Source: Methanobacteriota archaeon
Lineage (GTDB): Archaea > Thermoplasmatota > Poseidoniia > Poseidoniales > Poseidoniaceae
Reading direction: 5' to 3'
Length of the DNA stretch: 15,648 nucleotides
Assembly: GCA_002706615.1 (NCBI GenBank)
Contig: PALS01000048.1
Coordinates: forward strand, 1 to 15,648
Part shown: piece after piece, positions 1 to 6,907 of the stretch
Layout of the letters: each line of letters opens with the position of its first letter
Position numbering within the stretch: position 1 is the stretch's first letter
Notes under the pieces: model-generated
Database searches by the model: none
What the model was told of the DNA's origin: nothing
What the model saw: only the letters and a program-made list of their open reading frames with translations
Made by a program: the position numbers and the translations under genes

Positions 1-2150
1 GATACTGTTTGCCAAACCGTTTGGAGTTTCAAAAAGGGGTAGTTCAAGGAATTAAGGACGGCGCCGGTTACTTTATTCCAGACGAAGGTGGCGATGACTT
101 GTTCCTTGGCCTCCGCGAAATGAAAAGATTATTTGATGGCGATACGGTTCTAGCTAGATTTCGGGGACTTGATCAAAAAGGCAGAAAAGAGGGCATGGTT
201 GTAGAAATTTTACAGCGTCGGTTCTCCGAAATTGTTGGCCGCTTTTATAAAGAAAAAAGCTTTGCTTCTGTCATCGCAGAAAATAAACGTATAAATCATG
301 AAATATTAATTTCAGAGGACGAGTGTGGGAAAGCTCAGGATGGCGATTTTGTGGTAGCGGAATTATTGAGTTATCCCGATAGACGGAGCAAAGCAACTGG
401 CCGAATAAAGGAGGTCTTAGGAGATGTTACAACTCCAGGTTTAGAAGTTGACGTAGCAATCAGAAGTTTTGATCTGCCTTATCTGTGGCCGGCGTCCGTG
501 ACCAGGGAAACAAGTGGGATCCCAAAGGAGGTAGAAAAAAAAGAAAAAGAAGCCAGATTTGATCTTCGAGATGTTCCTTTCGTTACCATTGACGGGGAGG
601 ACGCAAAGGACTTCGATGATGCAGTTTTTGCTCACAAGCATCAAAGAGGCGGTTGGACATTGTACGTAGCCATAGCTGATGTTTCTCATTATGTTGGGAT
701 AAACAGTTCGCTTGATCGTGAAGCAAGAAACCGAGGTACATCCGTATACTTTCCTGGGCATGTCATTCCCATGCTTCCAGAGGCTCTTTCGAACGGGTTA
801 TGTTCGCTAAAGCCAAATGTAGACCGGCTATCTATGATTTGTGAAATGGAGATCTCTAAGGGTGGTGAGATAGCCGATTATTGTTTTTATGAGGCGATTA
901 TTCACTCGCATGCGCGAATGACTTATACAGAGGTTGCAGATATTCTGCAAAAACCGGAGAACGAAATTCAAGAAAAATCTTTCACGAGATTGCGAAAAAA
1001 ATATTTTAAGTTAGTGCCTCATTTTGAAAACCTATACTCCCTTTTTCATGCGAGGAAAACAAAAAGAGATGCTGATGGTGCTATGGAGTTCGAGTCAACG
1101 GAGACACGAATTGTTTTTGGGCAAAACAAGAAATTAAAAGAAATTTTACCTGTTTCTCGAAATGAAGCGCATAAGATAATAGAGGAATGCATGCTGTGCG
1201 CGAATATATCTGCAGCTCAACTTCTGGAGCGATTTAAGGTTCCCGCCCTTTATCGAGTCCACGAGGGGCCTAATCCTGAAAAGTTAGATAACGTAAGGCA
1301 ATATTTGAGTAGTTTGGGATTAAATCTGGGCGGCGGTGGAAAACCGACCCCAGCAGATTATTCGAAGCTTTTATCAAAGACCAGCGGTCGCGCAGATAGT
1401 CGCTTATTACACACCATGTTAATTAGGTCCATGATGCAGGCTGTATATCAATTAAAGAATATCGGGCATTTTGGTTTGGGATTTCCAACATATACCCATT
1501 TTACTTCACCGATTAGACGGTACCCCGATCTATTAGTGCATCGGGCTATTCGATATTTGGTGCAAAGCAAATCGAGTCCGCATTTAAGAAATAAAAATCC
1601 TAAGAATAGAATTAAAAAACAGAAGATTTATCCCTATGTTGAGGAAGAAATTCAGTCCTTGGGCTTGGAGTGCTCCAACTCAGAAAGAAGAGCCGACTCT
1701 GCAAGTTATAGTGTGTTAGATTGGTTGAAGTGCGAATATATGGAAACGCGGTTGGGAGAGGAGTTTGTTGGGACCATAACTTCAGTGACAAGCTTTGGCC
1801 TTTTTGTTGAACTCGATGGAATATACATTGAGGGTCTAGTCCATGTGACTGATCTCCATAACGATTATTATCATTATGACCCGAACAAGTATATTTTAGA
1901 GGGTGAAAGGACAAAAAAAGTATTTAAGCTGGGTGACAAAATTGAAGTTCAAGTCGCAAGAGTTGATGTGCAAGAAAGGAAGATAGACTTAAAAATAAAA
2001 TCCTTGAAAGCATCAGACAAGATAGGAAGGGGAAGAAAAGGCTCTACAAAAAAATCGCGTAAGCCGACTGAGTCAAAGCTAGGAGCTGGATATAAAAGAA
2101 AATCTAAGAAGCATAATTCAAAGAAATTAAATCGAAAAGCTAAAAAATAG
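1..2150 (+). CDS. rnr: Ribonuclease R, 5'-partial
   Basis: Processive 3'-5' exoribonuclease of the RNase II/RNB family that degrades structured RNA. The first complete in-frame codon is at 3 and the frame is open to the window edge. The TTG at 9 is an internal Leu codon: residues read YCLPNRLEF, matching the YALPERLDL region of E. coli RNase R just before cold-shock domain 1. About 80 upstream residues (the helix-turn-helix domain) are therefore off-window. Numbering from the TTG, two cold-shock domains occupy about 8-150. The RNB catalytic domain follows, with metal-binding Asp195, Asp201, Asp203 and Asp204 in the motif IDGEDAKDFDDAV. An S1 domain lies at about 590-670 and a Lys/Arg-rich tail ends the protein, as in E. 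coli. rlmB follows after a short gap, the usual gammaproteobacterial order. Family assignment is very secure; the N-terminus is unseen. Confidence 0.97.
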   Translation, partial: YCLPNRLEFQKGVVQGIKDGAGYFIPDEGGDDLFLGLREMKRLFDGDTVLARFRGLDQKGRKEGMVVEILQRRFSEIVGRFYKEKSFASVIAENKRINHEILISEDECGKAQDGDFVVAELLSYPDRRSKATGRIKEVLGDVTTPGLEVDVAIRSFDLPYLWPASVTRETSGIPKEVEKKEKEARFDLRDVPFVTIDGEDAKDFDDAVFAHKHQRGGWTLYVAIADVSHYVGINSSLDREARNRGTSVYFPGHVIPMLPEALSNGLCSLKPNVDRLSMICEMEISKGGEIADYCFYEAIIHSHARMTYTEVADILQKPENEIQEKSFTRLRKKYFKLVPHFENLYSLFHARKTKRDADGAMEFESTETRIVFGQNKKLKEILPVSRNEAHKIIEECMLCANISAAQLLERFKVPALYRVHEGPNPEKLDNVRQYLSSLGLNLGGGGKPTPADYSKLLSKTSGRADSRLLHTMLIRSMMQAVYQLKNIGHFGLGFPTYTHFTSPIRRYPDLLVHRAIRYLVQSKSSPHLRNKNPKNRIKKQKIYPYVEEEIQSLGLECSNSERRADSASYSVLDWLKCEYMETRLGEEFVGTITSVTSFGLFVELDGIYIEGLVHVTDLHNDYYHYDPNKYILEGERTKKVFKLGDKIEVQVARVDVQERKIDLKIKSLKASDKIGRGRKGSTKKSRKPTESKLGAGYKRKSKKHNSKKLNRKAKK

Positions 2151-2216
2151 TTGTGGATTTTTAGGCTAAGTTGAACAATCCTTTTTAAGGTGGATAAATA
2201 GAGATTGAGCCCCATC

Positions 2217-2975
2217 ATGAGCTCCAAAATTACGATAGGCTTTCATGCCGTCTTTGAGTTGGTAAGGAAAGATCCTAATTCTATCGAACGACTTATTGTA
2301 TCGCTTGATAAAACAAGTAAACGTTTATCAGATTTAATAAATCTTGCGACAAACGCGAATGTTTTGGTTCTTAAGGTGTCCCGACAAGAATTAGAGAGTC
2401 AAGTGCAGGGAGTACACCAAGGGGTAGCAGCATTTACTCACTCATCTTTGGAAGCTTCGCCAGTTGGTCTCTCTGAACACCAACTTTTGCATAACGTTGA
2501 ACAAAATAAATCAGAGCTCTTACTAGTTTTAGATTCTGTAACAGACCCGCACAATTTAGGGGCCTGTCTTCGGACTGCAGATGCGGCCGGTGTAAAATAT
2601 GTGGTCGTACCCAAGAACAATTCTGCTCCTTTAAACTCAACTGTTCGAAAGGTGGCGAGTGGCGCTGCGGCGACGGTTAGCGTAGTCGCTGTAACAAATC
2701 TAGCGCGATTTCTAACACAGTTGAAGCAAAAGGGCTTCTGGATAGTTGGCGCCGACGACAAAGCGCCAAAATCGATTTTTGAACATGATTTTAAAGGCTC
2801 TGTTGCTTTGGTCTTGGGTTCTGAAAGCAGTGGATTGCGAAGATTAACAAAAGAGAAGTGTGATTTCTTGCTCTCAATTCCTATGGCGGGTGAGCTAAGT
2901 AGTCTAAATGTCTCTGTGGCGGCTGGCGTCACTTTGTTCGAGGCGGTTAGGCAGCGCTCTATCGAGCCGCACTAG
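2217..2975 (+). CDS. rlmB: 23S rRNA (guanosine(2251)-2'-O)-methyltransferase RlmB
   Basis: SPOUT (TrmH-type) SAM-dependent methyltransferase that 2'-O-methylates G2251 in the 23S rRNA P loop. About 252 residues, close to E. coli RlmB (243). An N-terminal L30e-like RNA-binding domain covers about residues 1-75. The three knotted SPOUT motifs follow: NLGACLR at 113-119 (with the catalytic-type Arg), LGSESSGLRRLT at 200-211, and IPMAGELSSLNVSVAAGV at 221-238. The ATG at 2217 is preferred because MSSKITIGFHAV aligns with the E. coli start; it has a weak GAG about 7 nt upstream. An in-frame TTG at 2205, with AAGGTGG 11 nt upstream, would add four residues and cannot be excluded. It is 66 bp downstream of rnr and probably co-transcribed with it. 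Confidence 0.95.
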   Translation: MSSKITIGFHAVFELVRKDPNSIERLIVSLDKTSKRLSDLINLATNANVLVLKVSRQELESQVQGVHQGVAAFTHSSLEASPVGLSEHQLLHNVEQNKSELLLVLDSVTDPHNLGACLRTADAAGVKYVVVPKNNSAPLNSTVRKVASGAAATVSVVAVTNLARFLTQLKQKGFWIVGADDKAPKSIFEHDFKGSVALVLGSESSGLRRLTKEKCDFLLSIPMAGELSSLNVSVAAGVTLFEAVRQRSIEPH

Positions 2976-2984
2976 TTTTTTTAG

Positions 2985-3013
2985 TTGCATCACTAGCCTA
3001 AAATCTCTAAAAT
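2985..3013 (+). promoter_or_regulatory. Candidate sigma70 promoter for the rpsF operon
   Basis: TTGCAT (2985-2990) and TAAAAT (3008-3013) are separated by exactly 17 bp. They start 10 bp after the rlmB stop codon and 105 bp before rpsF. Each hexamer matches the consensus at 4-5 of 6 positions. The predicted transcription start is near 3020, inside the inverted repeat at 3016-3040. Inferred from sequence only. Confidence 0.5.
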
Positions 3014-3015
3014 CC

Positions 3016-3040
3016 CGCCTCCACTTTAAATAGTGGGGCG
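3016..3040 (+). repeat. GC-rich inverted repeat in the rpsF leader
   Basis: CGCC(T)CCAC and GTGGGGCG can form eight base pairs, with one bulged T and an 8-nt loop (TTTAAATA). No U-tract follows, so it is a poor intrinsic terminator. It overlaps the predicted transcription start of the rpsF promoter, so it could be an operator, part of a leader structure, or a hairpin protecting the 3' end of the rlmB transcript. Confidence 0.45.
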
Positions 3041-3111
3041 TATATGCACACAACTTACTCCTTGTCTTACCACGCACGCTAGTGTTCGATGGGAGGCCAA
3101 AACCATGAGGA

Positions 3112-3124
3112 GTCTCTATGAGAC
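3112..3124 (+). promoter_or_regulatory. Perfect mini-hairpin around the rpsF start codon
   Basis: GTCTC (3112-3116) pairs exactly with GAGAC (3120-3124) across the 3-nt loop TAT. The AU of the rpsF AUG (3118-3119) sits in the loop, and the stem begins at the last base of the Shine-Dalgarno AGGAG (3108-3112). Such a structure could modulate initiation. S6-S18 autoregulation through the rpsF leader is known in bacteria, but I cannot match this to the described S6:S18 motif. Confidence 0.4.
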
Positions 3125-3639
3125 ACTATGAAGTAGTATTCTTAGTCCACCCTGATCAGTCTGAGCAGGTTCCAGGGATGATTGAACGTTACACCCAACT
3201 TGTGACGGAAAATAGTGGTAACGTTCACCGGATGGAGGATTGGGGCAGACGACAGCTCGCGTATCCCATCAATAAAATCCATAAAGCGCACTATGTTTTG
3301 ATGAATATCGAATGCAGCGGTGAAGTTTTGGATGAACTAAATACGTTGTTTCGTTTTAACGATGCAGTGCTGCGGAATCTGATAATTAAGCGCAAAGACG
3401 CAATCACTGAAGAGTCTTTTATTCTGAAAGGCGAACGAGAGAGTAAAGAGCGTAGAGTTCGAGTGGAGCACAAGAGGCAGTCGGAAGAAGAATCAGCTCC
3501 GCTGGAGCCCGCAGAACCGAGTGAAGCGCCAGTCTCTTCAGAGGTAACTTCAGGTTCTGAAGAAGATATGGGCGCAGAGGAATCAGTGATTGAGGAGCCA
3601 GAAACTCCTGAAGAGCCAGAAACTTCTGAAGAAGGATAG
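3118..3639 (+). CDS. rpsF: 30S ribosomal protein S6 with long acidic C-terminal tail
   Basis: Small-subunit protein that pairs with S18 on the platform. Residues 1-115 follow E. coli S6 almost throughout ([51 protein letters not shown]). The protein is 173 residues against about 131-135 in E. coli. Residues about 121-173 form a low-complexity tail with 19 Glu, one Asp and no Lys or Arg, ending [14 protein letters not shown]. coli S6 ends in Glu residues that RimK extends with further glutamates; here the acidic tail is largely encoded. An 18-bp tandem repeat lies in this tail. The start is fixed by homology and by AGGAG 5 nt upstream. It is the first gene after a candidate promoter; rpsR follows after 32 bp, with no priB between. 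Confidence 0.97.
   Translation: MRHYEVVFLVHPDQSEQVPGMIERYTQLVTENSGNVHRMEDWGRRQLAYPINKIHKAHYVLMNIECSGEVLDELNTLFRFNDAVLRNLIIKRKDAITEESFILKGERESKERRVRVEHKRQSEEESAPLEPAEPSEAPVSSEVTSGSEEDMGAEESVIEEPETPEEPETSEEG
3595..3630 (+). repeat. 18-bp tandem repeat in the rpsF tail
   Basis: Two adjacent 18-bp units, 3595-3612 and 3613-3630, differ at one base (CCT against TCT) and encode EPETPE and EPETSE. The arrangement suggests that the acidic tail of S6 grew by local duplication. Confidence 0.75.
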
Positions 3640-3671
3640 TTGAATAGATAAACCCAGAAAGGTAAAGAAAT

Positions 3672-3902
3672 ATGGCACGTTATTTTAGACGGCGTAAATT
3701 CTGTAAGTTCACAGCTGAAGGCACAAAAGAGATCGACTATAAGGATCTAGAGACGCTGAAGGCGTATGTTTCGGAGACCGGAAAAATTGTGCCTAGCCGG
3801 ATAACTGGAACGAAAGCTCGTTATCAGCGTCAACTTGCAACAGCTGTAAAGCGCGCGCGCTATTTAGCATTGATTCCATACACGGATAGTCACCAGGTTT
3901 AG
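3672..3902 (+). CDS. rpsR: 30S ribosomal protein S18
   Basis: Small-subunit platform protein and S6 partner. Its 76 residues are nearly colinear with E. coli S18 (75). [48 protein letters not shown] and [17 protein letters not shown] are all recognisable. The cysteine and the basic N-terminal stretch typical of the family are present. The start is supported by AGAAAGG about 10 nt upstream and by the invariant N-terminus. It is in the same transcription unit as rpsF. Confidence 0.98.
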   Translation: MARYFRRRKFCKFTAEGTKEIDYKDLETLKAYVSETGKIVPSRITGTKARYQRQLATAVKRARYLALIPYTDSHQV

Positions 3903-3918
3903 ATGAAAGGCTCTTAAA

Positions 3919-4734
3919 ATGCTTGGGCTTGCTCGGTTCGTAATGAAGGGTAAGGTGCAGGCTGTTATTGCCACGATGCTTTTAGGCGTGCTGCCGCTAA
4001 TTAATTTACTGAATCCAGCGTTGGTAGGTTTGTTGGTGTTGCGAAAAGGTTTCGGGCAAACATTTGGGATTGCAATTTGGGCAGTATTACCGCTCGTTGG
4101 ATGGACACTAACCGGCGACATAGCACCTTTGATGATAATGGCCGGAATTTGCGGTTTAGCTTCAACGTTGCGGGCTACAAATTCATGGGAGTACACTCTC
4201 GCTGCAGCAATCGGAGTAGGTTTGGCAATTGAAACATATTTTCGGATACAACCTGCTATCCTTGATACATTATTTCAGCAGGTACAAAGTTTCGTGCAAA
4301 ATAACGCGGAGGTTCTGCAAGGGGAAAACATAAGAAATCTCGTGATCAGCGGTCTCGCTTCGAGCTATATGTCTCTTTCAATAGGGCTAACAATGTTATC
4401 CCGATGGATGCAGGCGGGGTTGTATAATCCTGGTGGCTTTAAGAAAGAATTTCATCAACTGCGGATAGGGCATAGGCTAACGCTGTTTCTGGTGAGTTGT
4501 ATGATTTTAGCTAGTTTCGGAATTCTTGTACCGGAGACCTGGTATGGCTATTTCAGGCTCCCATTAGTTTTTTCAGGAATTGGGTTGGTCCATGCGATAT
4601 GTGCTAAACGAAACATTCCTGTCACTGCTCTGGTAGTGTTTTATATTTTGTTGCCAGTAACATTTGGATTGGTTGCTTTGCTGGCCGTGATAGACAGTTG
4701 GTATGATTTTAGAGGACGTGTTAAACAAGTATAG
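3919..4734 (+). CDS. YybS-like (DUF2232-type) integral membrane protein
   Basis: Polytopic inner-membrane protein of 271 residues with unknown biochemical function. Hydrophobic segments lie at about 14-38, 47-63, 65-83, 90-106, 141-162, 185-204, 210-228 and 235-258, suggesting seven to eight membrane spans. A conserved-looking cytoplasmic or loop stretch, LYNPGGFKKEFHQLRIG, lies at about 168-184. It sits 16 bp after rpsR and 71 bp before rplI, the slot occupied in Pseudomonas by a hypothetical membrane protein. In Bacillus, yybS likewise lies close to rplI and dnaB. I assign the family mainly from this context and topology, not from a signature motif. Start: ATG with GAAAGG about 9 nt upstream. 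A link to ribosome or cell-envelope physiology is suggested only by the conserved linkage. Confidence 0.75.
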   Translation: MLGLARFVMKGKVQAVIATMLLGVLPLINLLNPALVGLLVLRKGFGQTFGIAIWAVLPLVGWTLTGDIAPLMIMAGICGLASTLRATNSWEYTLAAAIGVGLAIETYFRIQPAILDTLFQQVQSFVQNNAEVLQGENIRNLVISGLASSYMSLSIGLTMLSRWMQAGLYNPGGFKKEFHQLRIGHRLTLFLVSCMILASFGILVPETWYGYFRLPLVFSGIGLVHAICAKRNIPVTALVVFYILLPVTFGLVALLAVIDSWYDFRGRVKQV

Positions 4735-4805
4735 ATCGGGCTTCAAATGTTCGTTATCGAATTAAAGAAATTTATAAATAAATTAAGGCTGCGTGAGGTC
4801 TAACA

Positions 4806-5369
4806 ATGAACGTAATCTTGCTGGAAAAAATAGGAAAATTAGGGGAAATCGGTGATACCGCGAACGTTAAATCTGGGTACGCGAGAAATTTTCTTTTCCC
4901 TAAGGGTAAGGCTATTCCTGCAACAAAAGATAACTTAGATCACTTTGAAAAGCGCAAGGCTGAGCTCCTAGCTTCACATGATGCTAAAGTCGCTGAAGCC
5001 CAAAAACGTGCAGCAAAGGTTAGTGAGCTTAGTTTGACTATTGAAGTTAATGCGAGTGATGAGGGTAAACTTTTTGGATCTGTTGGCACCCGAGAAGTGG
5101 CTGAGGCAATAAACGCAAAATCCGGGGCGGACATTGTGAAAGCAGAGGTGCTGATGCCTCATGGAGTAATTCGGGATTTGGGAGACTTTGATATTTCCCT
5201 AGATCTCGGATATGACGTGAGTGCTTCAATTTCTTTGTCAGTTATCGGTCTTCAGTCGAGTGCTGCAGTGAGTGATGACGGCAGTGTTATTGAAGAGCTT
5301 GATGAGTCTGACGAGGATTTAGAGAAGAGCTCTTCAGAAGACGACGCTAATACCGACTCTTCGGAATAA
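4806..5369 (+). CDS. rplI: 50S ribosomal protein L9 with acidic C-terminal tail
   Basis: Large-subunit protein that binds 23S rRNA near the L1 stalk and reaches along the subunit surface. The N-terminal domain (NVILLEKIGKLGEIGDTANV, GYARNFLFPKGKAIPAT), the long central helix (about 42-75) and the C-terminal domain (DEGKLFGSVGTREVAEAI, plus a PHGVIRDLGDFDISL region) follow E. coli L9. E. coli L9 has 149 residues; this one has 187. The extra residues 150-187 contain 15 Asp/Glu and one Lys, and end DSSE. Start: ATG with GAGGT 6 nt upstream. It is the last member of the ribosomal-protein group. An AT-rich leader (4735-4805) could hold a weak promoter, but none is convincing. Confidence 0.97.
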   Translation: MNVILLEKIGKLGEIGDTANVKSGYARNFLFPKGKAIPATKDNLDHFEKRKAELLASHDAKVAEAQKRAAKVSELSLTIEVNASDEGKLFGSVGTREVAEAINAKSGADIVKAEVLMPHGVIRDLGDFDISLDLGYDVSASISLSVIGLQSSAAVSDDGSVIEELDESDEDLEKSSSEDDANTDSSE

Positions 5370-5371
5370 GG

Positions 5372-5384
5372 TGCCTCGAAGGCA
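5372..5384 (+). terminator. Weak hairpin after rplI
   Basis: TGCCT-CGA-AGGCA forms a five-base-pair stem three bases after the rplI stop and is followed by AATCTATTT, which is not a clean T-tract. It may be a weak terminator or a transcript-end stabiliser. The rest of 5385-5471 is pyrimidine-rich and shows no other clear element. Confidence 0.25.
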
Positions 5385-5471
5385 AATCTATTTCCTCGCT
5401 GATCTCCGGCTTTCCTATTTTGATGTCATTCTGTAAACTGGAACGCAATTCTTTTTCCTCGATTTTCTTAA

Positions 5472-6887
5472 ATGTCAGACTCTTCTGAAACGAAAACCCG
5501 AGAGCTTGATAAGCAACCTAAAAACTTGACGGCTCTCAAGGTACCTCCCCATTCCGTAGAAGCGGAACAGGCGGTTCTTGGCGGCCTGATGCTTGACGAC
5601 AGTGAGTGGGATAATGTAGTTGATATATTGTTGTCAGAGGATTTCTACAGGCCCGAGCATCAGCTAATTTTTCAAGTAATGGCGCGGCAAAGTGAGGCAA
5701 GTAAGCCTATTGATGTGGTGACTTTAGTTGAATCGCTAGACAGTCTCAATGAATTAGAAGCCGCAGGAGGATTAGACTACCTTAGTGAGCTAGCCAGTGG
5801 TTCCAGAGGAACTGCGAACATTAAAGCTTATTCAGAGATCATTAGAGAAAGATCGATTCTTAGAAAATTGATTTCTGTTGCAAATAAAATTGCAGAAAGT
5901 GGATACAGCCCTAGTGGCAAAAAGGCTAATGAGGTTCTTGATGAAGCCGAGCGGCAAGTTTTCAACATTTCCGACGAAAGACCTCAAGAAGGTGGCCCCA
6001 TACCTATCAACCCTCTCTTGGAAAAGGCGCTTGATCGGATAGATGAGTTGTCAGGTTCTGACGGCAATTTAACCGGTTTGGGTAGTGGTTATAAAGATTT
6101 AGATGATCTGACCTCTGGGTGGCAGAATTCGGACCTTGTCATCGTGGCCGGCCGGCCGTCCATGGGGAAAACCGCGTTCGCTATGAATCTGGTAGAACAT
6201 GCTATTTTGAACTACGACAAACCGGTGCTGGTTTTTAGTTTGGAGATGCCAGCGGAATCTTTAATTTTTAGATTACTCTCATCTATTGGCCGCATAGACC
6301 AAACTAAGCTTCGGACGGGTAAGCTCTCAGAGGATGATTGGCCTAATTTTAACGAAGCTGCTAAAGCGTTAAAAGATAGGCCCCTTTTTATTGATGACAG
6401 TGCTAGCGTAAGCCCCACTGAGATGCGGGCCAGAGCTCGCAGGATCGCAAGAGATCATGAAGGTCAGCTTGGTATGGTAGTTGTTGACTACCTTCAGTTG
6501 ATGCAAATCAAGGGGACTACTGAGAATCGTGTGACGGAGATTTCGGCTATTTCACGATCCCTAAAGCAGTTAGCTAGAGAATTTAACTGTCCGGTGATTG
6601 CTCTTTCCCAATTGAACCGAGGTTTAGAGCAGAGGCCCAACAAGCGCCCCATGATGGCGGATTTGCGAGAATCTGGCGCTATCGAGCAGGATGCTGATCT
6701 TATAACCTTTATTTATCGAGATGAAGTGTATAACGAAGATACACCGGATAAAGGGGTCGCTGAAGTGATTATTGGCAAACATCGTAACGGTCCAATAGGA
6801 ATGGTTCGACTAAGTTTTCTTGGGCAATTTACCAGGTTTGAAAACCATGCTCCGCCTAGGTATGACGATAGTTTCACTCACGGGTAA
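5472..6887 (+). CDS. dnaB: Replicative DNA helicase DnaB
   Basis: Hexameric 5'-3' helicase of the replication fork. The 471 residues equal the length of E. coli DnaB. The N-terminal primase-interacting domain (about 23-130, opening with KVPPHSVEAEQAVLGGLM) is followed by a linker and the RecA-like ATPase domain. Walker A is GRPSMGKT at 227-234, and Walker B is MVVVDYLQLM around Asp339. RPMMADLRESGAIEQDAD lies at about 392-409 and an arginine-finger-type GKHRNGP at 435-441. No intein or frameshift is seen. The start is set by alignment with E. coli (about 20 variable residues before LTALKVPPHS). No Shine-Dalgarno precedes the ATG: the upstream 25 nt are mostly pyrimidines. alr follows 20 bp downstream, as in many gammaproteobacteria. 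Confidence 0.98.
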   Translation: MSDSSETKTRELDKQPKNLTALKVPPHSVEAEQAVLGGLMLDDSEWDNVVDILLSEDFYRPEHQLIFQVMARQSEASKPIDVVTLVESLDSLNELEAAGGLDYLSELASGSRGTANIKAYSEIIRERSILRKLISVANKIAESGYSPSGKKANEVLDEAERQVFNISDERPQEGGPIPINPLLEKALDRIDELSGSDGNLTGLGSGYKDLDDLTSGWQNSDLVIVAGRPSMGKTAFAMNLVEHAILNYDKPVLVFSLEMPAESLIFRLLSSIGRIDQTKLRTGKLSEDDWPNFNEAAKALKDRPLFIDDSASVSPTEMRARARRIARDHEGQLGMVVVDYLQLMQIKGTTENRVTEISAISRSLKQLAREFNCPVIALSQLNRGLEQRPNKRPMMADLRESGAIEQDADLITFIYRDEVYNEDTPDKGVAEVIIGKHRNGPIGMVRLSFLGQFTRFENHAPPRYDDSFTHG

Positions 6888-6907
6888 AGAGGAAGGCTCG
6901 GGAAGAG

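Noticed and set aside
2180..2190. CCTTTTTAAGG as a terminator between rnr and rlmB
   Set aside because: The stem is four weak pairs with a three-base loop and no T-tract; more likely chance.
2438..2932. A 164-codon minus-strand open frame opposite rlmB
   Set aside because: It lies wholly antisense to a well-conserved rlmB and its protein shows no family character; it is a shadow of the coding frame.
3600..3680. A missing or hidden priB between rpsF and rpsR
   Set aside because: Only 32 bp separate the two genes, with no open frame or remnant.
4750..4778. TTCGTT-17-TATAAA as an internal promoter before rplI
   Set aside because: The -10 is acceptable but the -35 matches only the first two bases, and the region is simply AT-rich, so support is too weak.
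6155..6175. GGCCGGCCGGCC run as a repeat or site
   Set aside because: It encodes the conserved dnaB P-loop approach (AGRP) and needs no other explanation.
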